A DNA stretch of 64,000 bases from Fibrobacterota bacterium (GTDB taxonomy: Bacteria > Fibrobacterota > Chitinivibrionia > Chitinivibrionales > Chitinispirillaceae), in NCBI GenBank assembly GCA_023459055.1, contig JAEWVR010000036.1, positions 1 through 64,000 of the forward strand, given 5' to 3'. Positions 17,603-26,075 of the stretch are shown piece by piece. The translations under genes and the position numbers were made by a program. A model generated the notes under the pieces. It saw only the letters and a program-made list of their open reading frames with translations. It was not told where the DNA came from and made no database searches. Every line of letters begins with the position of its first letter. Position 1 is the stretch's first letter.

Positions 17603-18673
17603 ATGTTTGGTAACGGGGGATTGGATGCCCTTTTTCAGCGGGAGCTATCACGGCAGAAAACCTGGGATCGTCTTGCATTCTCTCTTCAGGATGATCAGCC
17701 AGCAGTAGTTGCTTATGAAATTCAAAGGCTTGGCGTACTTATGCCAAACTGGTTAAGTGAGTTTGTTATTGCGCTTGCCGTGGTTACCCATAAATCACGT
17801 GAGTGTGGACTTGAAATGTCCCTTATTGTACCCGAACGATTTGTTGCACTCTGTAAAAAATTGACATCATTACCGGTAATTCCATACAATCGCAAGAATA
17901 ATCTTCAGTTGCTTGATTCTGCAGCACTGGTTCGTGAGGCAATGATTGATAAGCTCTATCTTTTGCCGCATTCATTTTCGTCGGCTTATTTTGCGTTTAA
18001 AACAGGTGTTTCGCATTGCAGGGGTATTGGTGCCGAGCAACGTAATCAGTTTTTAACGGAAAAAGTTCCAGAAGAGATCTCAACTAAAACCGAGCATCTG
18101 AGCCGGGAATATTCATTGGTACTTGAATGTCAGCATATTGAACCATCAGCATGGACTGGTGTTGATGTCGAAAAACATCCCCACTTTGGAGGGTACGCAG
18201 TATTATGTCCGGGAGCCGGTGATGATACAAAGCGATGGACCGGTTTTGAGGAACTTGTCAAGATATGGGCTGATCAGAATTTTGTGATTCTCGGTGATGA
18301 TTCCGAGGTTGGCATTGCAAAAAAAATCGGTCAGCGTCTACCGCATCGGGTTGTCAACCTCACCGGGCAGACATCCCTTGATGAAGCTGCAACTATTATC
18401 GCAGGTGCGTCGGTGGTAATTGCCAATGATAGCGGGCTGATGCAGATTGCAAGCTATTGCGGCACTCCTGTCGTGTCAATCTTTGGCGGCTCGTCACCAT
18501 CATGGCGCAAACCACTTGGAAAAAACAATAAGGTGGTTACATCACAGGATGCACCATGCAGATTCTGTTTTAAAAAAGAGTGCGCAAAGAAAAATTTTGA
18601 GTGTCTCGCATCAATCCTTCCTGAAGATGTCATTGGTGCAGCGATGGAAATAAAACGCGACGCAGGGGTTTAA
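17603..18673 (+). CDS. GT9 heptosyltransferase-family glycosyltransferase
   Basis: A 356-residue ADP-heptose:LPS heptosyltransferase-like protein, first gene of the surface-glycan cluster. The C-terminal half is typical: CPGAGDDTKRW, FVILGDDSE, VIANDSGLMQIASYCGTPVVSIFGGSSP, then a CRFCFKKECAKKNFEC cysteine cluster as in WaaF-like enzymes. The N-terminal half has an extra 45 residues before the Rossmann start, and the usual G-D acceptor-site pair reads S-E (MPNWLSEFVIAL). The ATG at 17603 follows GGAG by nine bases; a GTG three codons earlier overlaps that site. Confidence 0.85.
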   Translation: MFGNGGLDALFQRELSRQKTWDRLAFSLQDDQPAVVAYEIQRLGVLMPNWLSEFVIALAVVTHKSRECGLEMSLIVPERFVALCKKLTSLPVIPYNRKNNLQLLDSAALVREAMIDKLYLLPHSFSSAYFAFKTGVSHCRGIGAEQRNQFLTEKVPEEISTKTEHLSREYSLVLECQHIEPSAWTGVDVEKHPHFGGYAVLCPGAGDDTKRWTGFEELVKIWADQNFVILGDDSEVGIAKKIGQRLPHRVVNLTGQTSLDEAATIIAGASVVIANDSGLMQIASYCGTPVVSIFGGSSPSWRKPLGKNNKVVTSQDAPCRFCFKKECAKKNFECLASILPEDVIGAAMEIKRDAGV

Positions 18674-18698
18674 TAGTATATGGAATTTAATCTTTTTA

Positions 18699-18726
18699 TC
18701 ACGTGTCACGTGTCACTCGTCACCTC
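18699..18726. repeat. Short heptanucleotide repeat array
   Basis: Four phase-locked 7-base units, tcacgtg-tcacgtg-tcactcg-tcacctc, lie 25 bases after the GT9 stop and before the GT4 start. It is one of several heptamer arrays in this window. Confidence 0.75.
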
Positions 18727-18759
18727 CCACTGATGTCAACAACACTACATTCAGAAAAG

Positions 18760-19869
18760 ATGACCATTGTTTTCATGAACTCCATACCAGCACATATATG
18801 GCGTGGTGGTGAAAAATGGATGGTCAATGCGGCTGCGGGTTTGCATGAAAGAGGTCATACGGTTATCTGCATCGGGAAAAAAAATGCAGTATGGCTTGAT
18901 AAAGCGAAGTCGCGTGGTATTACTATTAAACCAATGAATATCCATGCCGATTTTTCGCCAATAATAATCGGTATGCTTGTGGCGTTTTTTTTAAAGGTAA
19001 AACCCGACGTCCTCTGCTGCAATTTTGAAAAAGATGTCCGGCTAGGTGGTATAGCTGCACGAATCGCAGGTGTCAGAGTTGTATATGTTCGTAAAGGCTT
19101 ATCACTTCTTTGCAATAAACTGCGTTACCGGCTTGCCTATAAATATTTCGCTGACAGGGTGATAAGCCCGTCTCAATTTATAAAAGATAATTTTAAGCAG
19201 TATACATGGCTTGCGCAGGATCGTATTGACGTCGTGCATAACGGGGTAGAGATTCCTGATATATCAAAGTTTGACAGGAATAAAATTCTCTCGATATGCG
19301 GCAATACTGCACGTCCGGTGTTATTTGGAGCTGGCAGTCTTTTCTGGCAGAAAGGGTTTGAGTATCTGATTGAAGCTGTCAGTTTTCTGAACAAAAAAGG
19401 ATATTATCCACATGCAGTAATAGCAGGGGAGGGGGATGCTGCACCATACCGGGAGCTCGCGATTAAATTCAAAGTTGACAACTATATACATTTTACGGGA
19501 CATCGCAGTGATATTCCGGAACTTATGTATGGGGCAGATATCTTTGTTTTAAGTTCAATTGATGAAGGGCTGCCGAATGTTGTGCTTGAAGCAATGGCTG
19601 TTGGAACCGCTGTGGTGGCATCAGATGCCGGTGGGACAAAAGAGATAATAACTGATGGACAAAATGGCTATGTTGTTCCGGTCAAATCAGCCGTCGCGCT
19701 TGCAGAAAAGATAGAACTCCTGCTTTCTGATGAATCACTGCGTAGTAGAATCGCAAAGGCGGGTTTTGAATGTGTGAAAGAGAAGTTTACGATTGAGAAG
19801 AATGTTGAGGGTGTTGAGCGGCTTTTCAAAAAGAGCCTCACCCCCCGGCCCCCTCTCCACAAAGTGTAG
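18760..19869 (+). CDS. GT4-family glycosyltransferase with repeat-encoded C-terminus
   Basis: A GT-B glycosyltransferase of about 369 residues for surface glycan assembly. The N-terminus MTIVFMNSIPAHIWRGGEKW carries the donor/acceptor loop, and the C-terminal domain has the glycos_transf_1 signature (LFGAGSLFWQKGFEYLIEA, FVLSSIDEGLPNVVLEAMAVGTAVVASDAGG). The start is uncertain: ATG 18760 gives a family-like N-terminus, while upstream starts at 18703 and 18733 would be encoded by the heptamer array. The last ten residues (LTPRPPLHKV) are encoded by the foldback element at 19836-19961, which supplies the stop codon. It is paralogous to the next gene. Confidence 0.88.
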   Translation: MTIVFMNSIPAHIWRGGEKWMVNAAAGLHERGHTVICIGKKNAVWLDKAKSRGITIKPMNIHADFSPIIIGMLVAFFLKVKPDVLCCNFEKDVRLGGIAARIAGVRVVYVRKGLSLLCNKLRYRLAYKYFADRVISPSQFIKDNFKQYTWLAQDRIDVVHNGVEIPDISKFDRNKILSICGNTARPVLFGAGSLFWQKGFEYLIEAVSFLNKKGYYPHAVIAGEGDAAPYRELAIKFKVDNYIHFTGHRSDIPELMYGADIFVLSSIDEGLPNVVLEAMAVGTAVVASDAGGTKEIITDGQNGYVVPVKSAVALAEKIELLLSDESLRSRIAKAGFECVKEKFTIEKNVEGVERLFKKSLTPRPPLHKV

Positions 19870-19961
19870 AGGGGGAGTAGGAGGAGTTGCGGTCCACGAG
19901 GTGGACTCGAATCTTGCTCCTCCTCTACAATTCCTATTGGAGAGGGGGTTGGGGGGTGAGG
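19836..19961. repeat. 126-bp composite foldback element between two GT4 genes
   Basis: Outer arms at 19836-19858 and 19939-19961 are complementary at 21 of 23 positions (CCTCACCCCCCGG... against ...GGGGTGAGG). Inside lie a second pairing (gtagagg/cctctac region and ggaggag/ctcctcc) and a perfect hairpin gtccac-gag-gtggac. The element overlaps the 3' end of the upstream GT4 gene. It shares its GAGAGGGGGTTGGGGGG arm with 14215-14259. No transposase; a MITE/REP-like non-autonomous element is the best description. Confidence 0.85.
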
Positions 19962-20004
19962 CTTTCGGGAATTGTTTACAAATAAGGTTAATAATTACAA
20001 AATA

Positions 20005-21087
20005 ATGAATATTCTGTTTTTAAATTCTGCTAAAGAATGGGGTGGCAATGAAAAATGGACTCTGACTGCTGCCTCTGCACTTGCACATCGCGGTCATAAC
20101 GTATTTCTTGGATGCCGGTCAGATCTTTTCAGAGAGAAGTGCTCAGAGAAAAACCTTAAATTTGTAAAATTTGCTTTCGCAAATAACGTTGATATTGTTA
20201 CCTTGTTGAAAATCCGGCATTTTATAAAGATGGAATCAATTGATGTCGTTATACCCACTAAGCAGCGGGAGTATATACTTGGCGGGCTTGCTGCAAAAGG
20301 CAGAGCAAAAGTCGCAGCCAGAATGGGAATTGACAGACCGTTGTATAACTTCAGAAACCGGTTCGCATTTTGTAAGTTGTTTGACATTGTGATTGTTAAC
20401 TCTACCAGAATTATTGATACCCTTTCACGTACCAGAGGTTTTGATCCTTCAAAATGCAGGCTGATTTATAATGGTGTGAAGATCCCGGAATTATCGCAGG
20501 AGATTCGTGATCACTATCGTCATGAATTAAATATTGATAATGATGACGTTTGCATGATGTGTATCGGGCGTTTATCTGCACAAAAAGGTATTGACTATGC
20601 ACTGAAAGCATTCGTAGAGGTCCATAGAGTTGAAAACAATGTGCGTCTTGTGCTTGTCGGGGAAGGGAGTGGACGCTTTGAATATGAGCAACTTGCTGAA
20701 GCATTGAATATCAGAGATCGGGTTGTTTTTACCGGGTACAGGGATGATGTTTCAGGGTTACTGCAGGCAGCAGATGTTTTTTGGTTAACATCACGATCTG
20801 AGGGAATGGCGAATGTACTACTTGAAGCAATGGCACATGCGAAAGCGTGTGTGGCTTTTGACATCGCGGGTGTTGCGGAAGTAGTAAAGAACAATGAGAA
20901 TGGAATTATTATACCATTTGAAGACATCAATGGTATTAAGACTGCAACACTGCAGCTGATTGACGATGTGGCAAAAAAAGATCGGCTCGCTGAAAATGGT
21001 TACAAAACGGTGGTGGCAAAGTATTCAGTGGAGAAAATGTGTGCTGATACCGAGCGTGAGCTACTTGCGCTTAAAGGGAACAGATAA
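20005..21087 (+). CDS. GT4-family glycosyltransferase
   Basis: A 360-residue GT-B glycosyltransferase clearly related to the preceding gene: both begin with a short strand, then WGGNEKW/WRGGEKW and AHRGHNV/HERGHTV. The C-terminal domain carries MCIGRLSAQKGIDYALKAF and WLTSRSEGMANVLLEAMAHAKACVAFDIAGV. ATG at 20005 chosen because it gives the canonical MNILFLNSAKE start; the upstream TTG at 19972 would begin within the repeat edge. It is convergent with the next gene with only 13 bases between stops. Confidence 0.88.
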   Translation: MNILFLNSAKEWGGNEKWTLTAASALAHRGHNVFLGCRSDLFREKCSEKNLKFVKFAFANNVDIVTLLKIRHFIKMESIDVVIPTKQREYILGGLAAKGRAKVAARMGIDRPLYNFRNRFAFCKLFDIVIVNSTRIIDTLSRTRGFDPSKCRLIYNGVKIPELSQEIRDHYRHELNIDNDDVCMMCIGRLSAQKGIDYALKAFVEVHRVENNVRLVLVGEGSGRFEYEQLAEALNIRDRVVFTGYRDDVSGLLQAADVFWLTSRSEGMANVLLEAMAHAKACVAFDIAGVAEVVKNNENGIIIPFEDINGIKTATLQLIDDVAKKDRLAENGYKTVVAKYSVEKMCADTERELLALKGNR

Positions 21088-21100
21088 GTGAGTATGGTCT

Positions 21101-22153
21101 TTAAAAATGTTCTGGTATCTCGTTATCGAAAATCCCAAGCACATCATTAACACTTATTTTTTTCAGACATTCATTATCACCACGCAAACAGACATTACCC
21201 TTTTGTCTGCATGGCCGGCAATCAATGTCAAATTTACAGAACGTTACATTGCACCCGACAGGATGAATACGTTCAAAAAAACCAGGTCCCCAGATCACAA
21301 CAGTTTTTTTTCCTATAAGCGATGCATAATGTGCGGGGCCGCTATCGTTGCCGATGAATGCAGTCGCATGATCAATCTCGGTCATTAAATGATCAATTGA
21401 TGATAGTGTAATAACTGATAATCCGCCATGAGTAATTTCTCTAAGCCATATATTACCAGAATGTTCTTTTAATGTTCCAAGGATGTGAATCGAAATGCCT
21501 CTGTCAAGTAACTGTATGATAAGTTCTTTAAAATGGGGCCAGATTCTCGGTTGCCAGTTTGCATAAGGATGTATCGCGATGTACTTATTGTCGCCAGTTT
21601 CGTGAAACGCTATTGACTGCTGGGTATCCGGGAGTGCAATAGTATCGGTAAATACTCTCTGAATCACATCAAATGTATGCATAGATTGGTTGTAGTTTAA
21701 TGTTTTGTCATAAAATAACGCTGCACCTTTGTAAATGTAATGTTCACGCTCCTGAAGCAGTCCGATTTTTACATTAGAAAATGATTGGTTGACAACAAAT
21801 CCTCCCCAGATATTCATACTGAGATTGAACGCGAAGTCGTACGAATATTTGTTAACAGAGGATATGGTCTTTTTGAATCCATTGACGGAGGTGGTGTTCA
21901 GGTCTATAAATATTACAGGTAATTTCAGGTGGTTAATTATATCGCGACATTGCTTGTTTCCGACGCAAATTACATTGTACTGTTGATGAAGTAGATTCTG
22001 TATAAATGGAACTAGCAGGAAGAAGTCCCCAAGCCCATCTGTTTTAAAAAGTAAAACGTTCCTGGTATGTGATTGTGCCCGTCTGTCCTTGCTATAGATC
22101 GGTGCTATGAAAGTCCAGTAGTACTTTGCTAACCTAATAAAAGTTTTTTTCAT
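21101..22153 (-). CDS. GT9 heptosyltransferase-family glycosyltransferase
   Basis: A 350-residue GT9 enzyme. The N-terminal Rossmann region keeps the Gly-Asp pair (LLFKTDGLGDFFLLVPFIQ), and the C-terminal donor site reads IAIHPYANWQPRIWP, AFIGNDSGPAHYASLIGKKTVVIWGP, followed by a Cys-rich segment (CDIDCRPC-like, then CLRGDNEC). It presumably adds heptose or a related sugar to core oligosaccharide at the inner face of the cytoplasmic membrane. It is encoded on the minus strand with the GT2 gene upstream (gap 37 bases), so these two form a small operon. Confidence 0.88.
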   Translation of the reverse strand: MKKTFIRLAKYYWTFIAPIYSKDRRAQSHTRNVLLFKTDGLGDFFLLVPFIQNLLHQQYNVICVGNKQCRDIINHLKLPVIFIDLNTTSVNGFKKTISSVNKYSYDFAFNLSMNIWGGFVVNQSFSNVKIGLLQEREHYIYKGAALFYDKTLNYNQSMHTFDVIQRVFTDTIALPDTQQSIAFHETGDNKYIAIHPYANWQPRIWPHFKELIIQLLDRGISIHILGTLKEHSGNIWLREITHGGLSVITLSSIDHLMTEIDHATAFIGNDSGPAHYASLIGKKTVVIWGPGFFERIHPVGCNVTFCKFDIDCRPCRQKGNVCLRGDNECLKKISVNDVLGIFDNEIPEHF

Positions 22154-22190
22154 GTTGTATAAGAAAAATACTTGCTTTGTTGTATTTTGT

Positions 22191-23078
22191 TTACCTAATG
22201 CAACTCAGAATCCGCTTGACGATACTGGTACATTTATCAGCACAAGATAGGGTGTGTTCTGTCAGCGTTGTTATATTTGTGCATCCGCTTGACAGATATT
22301 TTTTCGTAAATAAACGTGCTGTAATACCCCATTTTAATAAAAAGGTATTCCGTCCCCTGTTTCGTTTTACGCGTCGCGTTGATTTTGAGCCAAAATGATA
22401 CACAAGACTTGTTCCTACTCCTTTGAAAATCCTAACTCCGGTATCGTATACTTTTTTTGAAAAGTCAGGATCAGAATACATTCCGGGAGTAAATTCCACA
22501 CTGAATCCGCCAACAAGATCCCACAAATCCCTGTGTACAACATTGGGCGGCCATGTACTTCCGCTCCAGTTGTTCCGATAGAGCGTTGTATATGTGTCAA
22601 GTAATTCTTTTTCCCTGAAATTGTCAGGATTCGTACCGAAATCCTTTACGACAACGCATGAATTTCCTGTAGAATGCGGTTCGATCATGGTTCCTGAAAG
22701 CATGAAATCAGAATGACCGATTTTTTTAATCTCGTTAAACAGGTGCGTATCCCAATCCGGAAGCACATACATGTCATCATTAAGATAAACGATATAATCA
22801 GCCTTGACTAATGATCGTGCGATATTCAATCCGTAACAGATACCTATGTTCTGAACCGCATGTACGTAGTCAATCGTATTTTGCTGCTCAAGCCATTCTA
22901 TCGTGCCATCAGAACCATCATTTACTATGACAATAATCTGTATTGAGAGTGTAGAGTTACGTCTGATACTTTCAATACAAAGCTGCAGGTAGGGAAGGTT
23001 ATTCCATGTAGGCAGTAACAGACTGAAAGTAAACCTTTGCTCGTCTGTTTTTTGAATTTTCCTGATATTGTTAAGCAT
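22191..23078 (-). CDS. GT2-family glycosyltransferase
   Basis: A 295-residue GT-A glycosyltransferase: FSLLLPTWNNLPYLQLCIESI, IVIVNDGSDGTIEWLE, and the metal-binding DDM in YIVYLNDDMYVLPDWD. The rest contains a SGTMIEPH segment and a basic C-terminus (RRVKRNRGRN). The reading frame extends 33 codons further upstream without family similarity; the ATG at 23078 (MLNNIRK) is preferred although no Shine-Dalgarno is seen. Acceptor unknown; context is surface glycan. Confidence 0.82.
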   Translation of the reverse strand: MLNNIRKIQKTDEQRFTFSLLLPTWNNLPYLQLCIESIRRNSTLSIQIIVIVNDGSDGTIEWLEQQNTIDYVHAVQNIGICYGLNIARSLVKADYIVYLNDDMYVLPDWDTHLFNEIKKIGHSDFMLSGTMIEPHSTGNSCVVVKDFGTNPDNFREKELLDTYTTLYRNNWSGSTWPPNVVHRDLWDLVGGFSVEFTPGMYSDPDFSKKVYDTGVRIFKGVGTSLVYHFGSKSTRRVKRNRGRNTFLLKWGITARLFTKKYLSSGCTNITTLTEHTLSCADKCTSIVKRILSCIR

Positions 23079-23319
23079 ATTTGTATCGTAATTTGTAAAA
23101 GTAAATAGAATGTGGATGCCACACAGCCTTGTTTTGCTAATGAATCTAATTAAAACCAGTGGTTTTCGCAAAACCAATTCTATAATCAGGATGTTTTTTT
23201 AAAAACCTGTGAATAGTGGTATTCATCATTGGTCTATACTTCTAATGATACAGGTTTTTAATTATTTTGTATTATAGTGTACATTGCAAAGGAATATTAT
23301 TTTTCTAAGAAAAAGAACT

Positions 23320-24108
23320 ATGCACAAAATTACTGCTGTGGTTATTACGTACAATGAAGAAGCTCGAATAGCTCAGTGCATTCATTCATTGATATCGGTT
23401 GCTGATGAAATTATCGTTGTTGATTCATATTCAACGGATACAACATCTGTACAATGCAAAAATTTTGGTGTCTTACGTTTTATTGAGCATCCATTTGAAG
23501 GATATGGGGCTCAGAAAAATTTTGGTATAGAACAAGCTTCTAATGATCTTATTCTTTCTCTCGATGCAGATGAGGTGTTGTCAGATAGTTTGATTGAGTC
23601 TATTAAAACATTGAAAAATAAAAGCACTTTGTTTGATGCATATTTCTGTAATCGTCTTAATAATTATTGTGGAAAATGGATTCGTCATGGTGGGTGGTAT
23701 CCTGATAAAAAGCTACGACTATGGGATAGACGCAAAGGGCTGTGGGATGATTCACCGGTTCACGAATGTGTCAAGCTTGATGCGGGAGCATTGGTAGGTG
23801 TTTTAAATGGCGATATCTTACATTATTCGTATGCATCAGTTACAGATCATATTCGTCAGCTGAATAACTACACAGATCTGTCTGCAAAACAAATGATGAT
23901 TAAAGGAAAAAGAGGCACGATCTGCACTGCACTTTTTAGATCAATATGGAAATTCATTCATGATTATTGCATTAAACTCGGAATCCTTGATGGGTATTAT
24001 GGATTTGTTGTGGCGGTCATTTCATCGTTTACTACATTTTTGAAATATGTAAAACTTGTCGAGTTGAGAAAATGTGGTGTACCTTCATGTAAAGGTAATG
24101 GCGTATGA
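23320..24108 (+). CDS. GT2-family glycosyltransferase (WaaE/KdtX-like)
   Basis: A 262-residue glycosyltransferase resembling LPS core beta-1,4-glucosyltransferases of the WaaE type: ITAVVITYNEEARIAQCIHSL, DEIIVVDSYSTDTT, ILSLDADEVLSDSL, then RHGGWYPDKKLRLWDR, which is typical of that subgroup. The ATG at 23320 gives the family N-terminus. Its TGA overlaps the next small gene as ATGA, so translation is coupled. Confidence 0.88.
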   Translation: MHKITAVVITYNEEARIAQCIHSLISVADEIIVVDSYSTDTTSVQCKNFGVLRFIEHPFEGYGAQKNFGIEQASNDLILSLDADEVLSDSLIESIKTLKNKSTLFDAYFCNRLNNYCGKWIRHGGWYPDKKLRLWDRRKGLWDDSPVHECVKLDAGALVGVLNGDILHYSYASVTDHIRQLNNYTDLSAKQMMIKGKRGTICTALFRSIWKFIHDYCIKLGILDGYYGFVVAVISSFTTFLKYVKLVELRKCGVPSCKGNGV

Positions 24109-24230
24109 ACGATCTCGTTAATTCTGTAGTCAGACCACTTGTCTCTGGGAATATTGCATTCTGCAAACAATGCGACAGACAATTTGAAATACCTGTAAAA
24201 CAGTTATCACAAATGCTTTGGAGATGGTGA
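24105..24230 (+). CDS. 41-residue protein with a CxxC knuckle
   Basis: A short frame fused by overlaps to both neighbours: its ATG overlaps the stop of the GT2 gene (ATGA) and its TGA overlaps the ATG of the GT9 gene (TGATG). The product contains FCKQCDRQFEIPV, a CxxC knuckle followed by an aromatic/hydrophobic pattern as in half of a zinc ribbon, and ends MLWRW. The exact overlaps on both sides make it a probable real gene rather than a spacer. Function unknown; it might bind metal or partner a glycosyltransferase. Confidence 0.6.
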   Translation: MNDLVNSVVRPLVSGNIAFCKQCDRQFEIPVKQLSQMLWRW

Positions 24231-25243
24231 TGGCTGATAAAAACAAAAATGAGCAGAATATGAAAATACTTTTTCTGCGGCCTGGCAAGCTTGGTGACAT
24301 GATTGTTGCTACACCGTTATTTAAAGCAATTAAGGTGCAGATTCCAAATAGTATAATAGCAGTAGTCGCCAGTCCTTATAATCAAGTAATAGTTCGACAT
24401 AATCAGCATATTAACATATTGAAAGTTGTTAATTTCCATTCTTTGTTTTCACTGATTAAATTAATAGTATGGATCAGAAAAGAGAAATTTAATTGGGTAA
24501 TTGATCTCACACCGGAAATTAGTACAACATCAAGCATTATTGCCAGACTGGTGCGATCTTCACGAATAAAAATAGCAGGGATGCACAAGGGAGAGCACTC
24601 ACGTTATTTTGATATTGTCACAGAAAATAAAGATATTCATCTGATAGACCGTAATCGTTTATTGCTTGAAGCTGTGTTTGATTGTTCATTTACGGGTGAT
24701 TTCAGACCGGATATCTCGATCGATATACGAAATATCAAACACGCAATGGATGTTCTTGGAGATTGTTCAAATAATACATTTAAAATTGGTATTAATTGCA
24801 GTGCCGGCGCCTCAATGCGACAGTGGACAAAAAATAATTATCAGAAACTATTGAATGCTATTAACAGCAAGTATCCGCATGCATCAGTAGTTCTTTTTTC
24901 TGTCGGTGCTCAAACAGCCTGGGTACAGGAGTTTAAATCTGTTTTTGATAATATTGTCGAAGTATGTGATGTTGAATTTTTAACAGTAGCAGCAATAATT
25001 CAGATGCTTGATTATTTTATTACTCCGGATACATCATTACTTCATGTGGCATCAGCATTTAAGATTCCAAATGTTGGTTTATATTGTATGGGAGGAGAAA
25101 ATTTTATCCGTTGGCGTGCGTATAAAACAGTATCAAAAGAGCTTGTTGCACTTGAAAGCAATGATGTCAATGAAATTACTGTTGAACATGTAATGGCAGC
25201 GCTCTGTGAACTAATTGAAAGGAATACAGAAACAAATGTTTGA
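24230..25243 (+). CDS. GT9 heptosyltransferase-family glycosyltransferase
   Basis: A 337-residue GT9 enzyme with an intact N-terminal motif (MKILFLRPGKLGDMIVATPLFKAIK pattern, Gly-Asp kept) and C-terminal donor site (INCSAGASMRQW, VALFSVG-like strand, DYFITPDTSLLHVASAFKIPNVGLY). It uses Asp-Thr-Ser instead of the usual Asp-Ser-Gly in the donor motif. TTTGGAG precedes the ATG by eight bases inside the small CxxC gene. Its 3' end overlaps the following beta-barrel gene. Confidence 0.87.
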   Translation: MADKNKNEQNMKILFLRPGKLGDMIVATPLFKAIKVQIPNSIIAVVASPYNQVIVRHNQHINILKVVNFHSLFSLIKLIVWIRKEKFNWVIDLTPEISTTSSIIARLVRSSRIKIAGMHKGEHSRYFDIVTENKDIHLIDRNRLLLEAVFDCSFTGDFRPDISIDIRNIKHAMDVLGDCSNNTFKIGINCSAGASMRQWTKNNYQKLLNAINSKYPHASVVLFSVGAQTAWVQEFKSVFDNIVEVCDVEFLTVAAIIQMLDYFITPDTSLLHVASAFKIPNVGLYCMGGENFIRWRAYKTVSKELVALESNDVNEITVEHVMAALCELIERNTETNV

Positions 25244-25964
25244 TATCCATAATATGTGTAAAATAGTAACAGCATATGTAGTGCTTGTTGGCTTAACACT
25301 TGTATCAGCCAGAAACTACAACTATAAATATTTTTTTGATGTCAATGCGAGTATTCACGACCGCTTCGCCACGTATGATTTCGGTAATAATGTTGAACAA
25401 AATGAGAATCGGGCTGTGATGCCGGCTATAGGGGTATATGGCGGCAGAATGTTTTATCTTCCGGTGAATTTTAGAATTTCGCTGCCCCTGCATTATGAAA
25501 TCGGTTCTGCGGATGAGAAAACGATCAGGGATGTCTCGTTAAATGACGGTAGTGGTAATGATAGAATCGTTGATACGCAAAAAGGGTCTTTTTTCAATAG
25601 TTTTGGCCTCTCGCCTGAACTGCAGTATGAGTTTTTTAGAAAACCCAAAGTGGATCTTTTCTGCGGTGCAGGCTTTGGATTGCATTATTCTATGCTTAAA
25701 GAGAATGAATGGTACAATAAGACACGAATCCTGGATAAACCATATCTGGAAACGTACAACACATTTTGTGTCAGCTTTTGCGCATCAGCAGGTCTCGAAT
25801 TTAATATGAATAAATTCATCGGTCTTCGGTTGGTTTACAAATTCAGATATTGGAATCCGGTAAATAGTACAGTAGTGAGCGATATATTTCCCTATAAGGG
25901 AGTAACCTATAAAGAACGTTTCATTTCAAATCAATTGGGAATCGGCATTATGGTTGGGCGGTAG
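25236..25964 (+). CDS. Probable outer-membrane beta-barrel protein
   Basis: A 242-residue exported protein. A signal peptide is visible (MCKIVTAYVVLVGLTLVSA after a short leader) and the mature protein alternates polar and aromatic residues in about eight predicted strands (YKYFFDVNASIHDRF, GGRMFYLPVNFRISLPL, PELQYEFFRKPKVDLFCGAGFGLHY broken into strands), ending GIGIMVGR. This fits a small outer-membrane barrel, but no specific family is recognised. The ATG at 25236 overlaps the preceding GT9 gene; AAAGGAA lies upstream. It is the last gene of the glycan cluster, followed by a hairpin. Confidence 0.7.
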   Translation: MFDIHNMCKIVTAYVVLVGLTLVSARNYNYKYFFDVNASIHDRFATYDFGNNVEQNENRAVMPAIGVYGGRMFYLPVNFRISLPLHYEIGSADEKTIRDVSLNDGSGNDRIVDTQKGSFFNSFGLSPELQYEFFRKPKVDLFCGAGFGLHYSMLKENEWYNKTRILDKPYLETYNTFCVSFCASAGLEFNMNKFIGLRLVYKFRYWNPVNSTVVSDIFPYKGVTYKERFISNQLGIGIMVGR

Positions 25965-26015
25965 GGTAATCGGTTGTCACGATTACCCACCGTAGGGACA
26001 CCCCTCGTGGGTGTC
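25964..26015. repeat. Pair of perfect hairpins at the end of the glycan cluster
   Basis: Hairpin 1: gggtaatcg (25964-25972) with cgattaccc (25980-25988). Hairpin 2: gacaccc (25997-26003) with gggtgtc (26009-26015). The GTAGGGACACCCCTCGTGGGTGTC segment has the look of widespread short palindromic repeats in environmental genomes. Hairpin 1 starts on the last base of the stop codon and may end transcription, though no T-run follows. Confidence 0.75.
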
Positions 26016-26075
26016 TGAAATTGTTCGGGCATCCAATATTATCGCAATTATCAAATTTTACATCAATTCCCGGCA

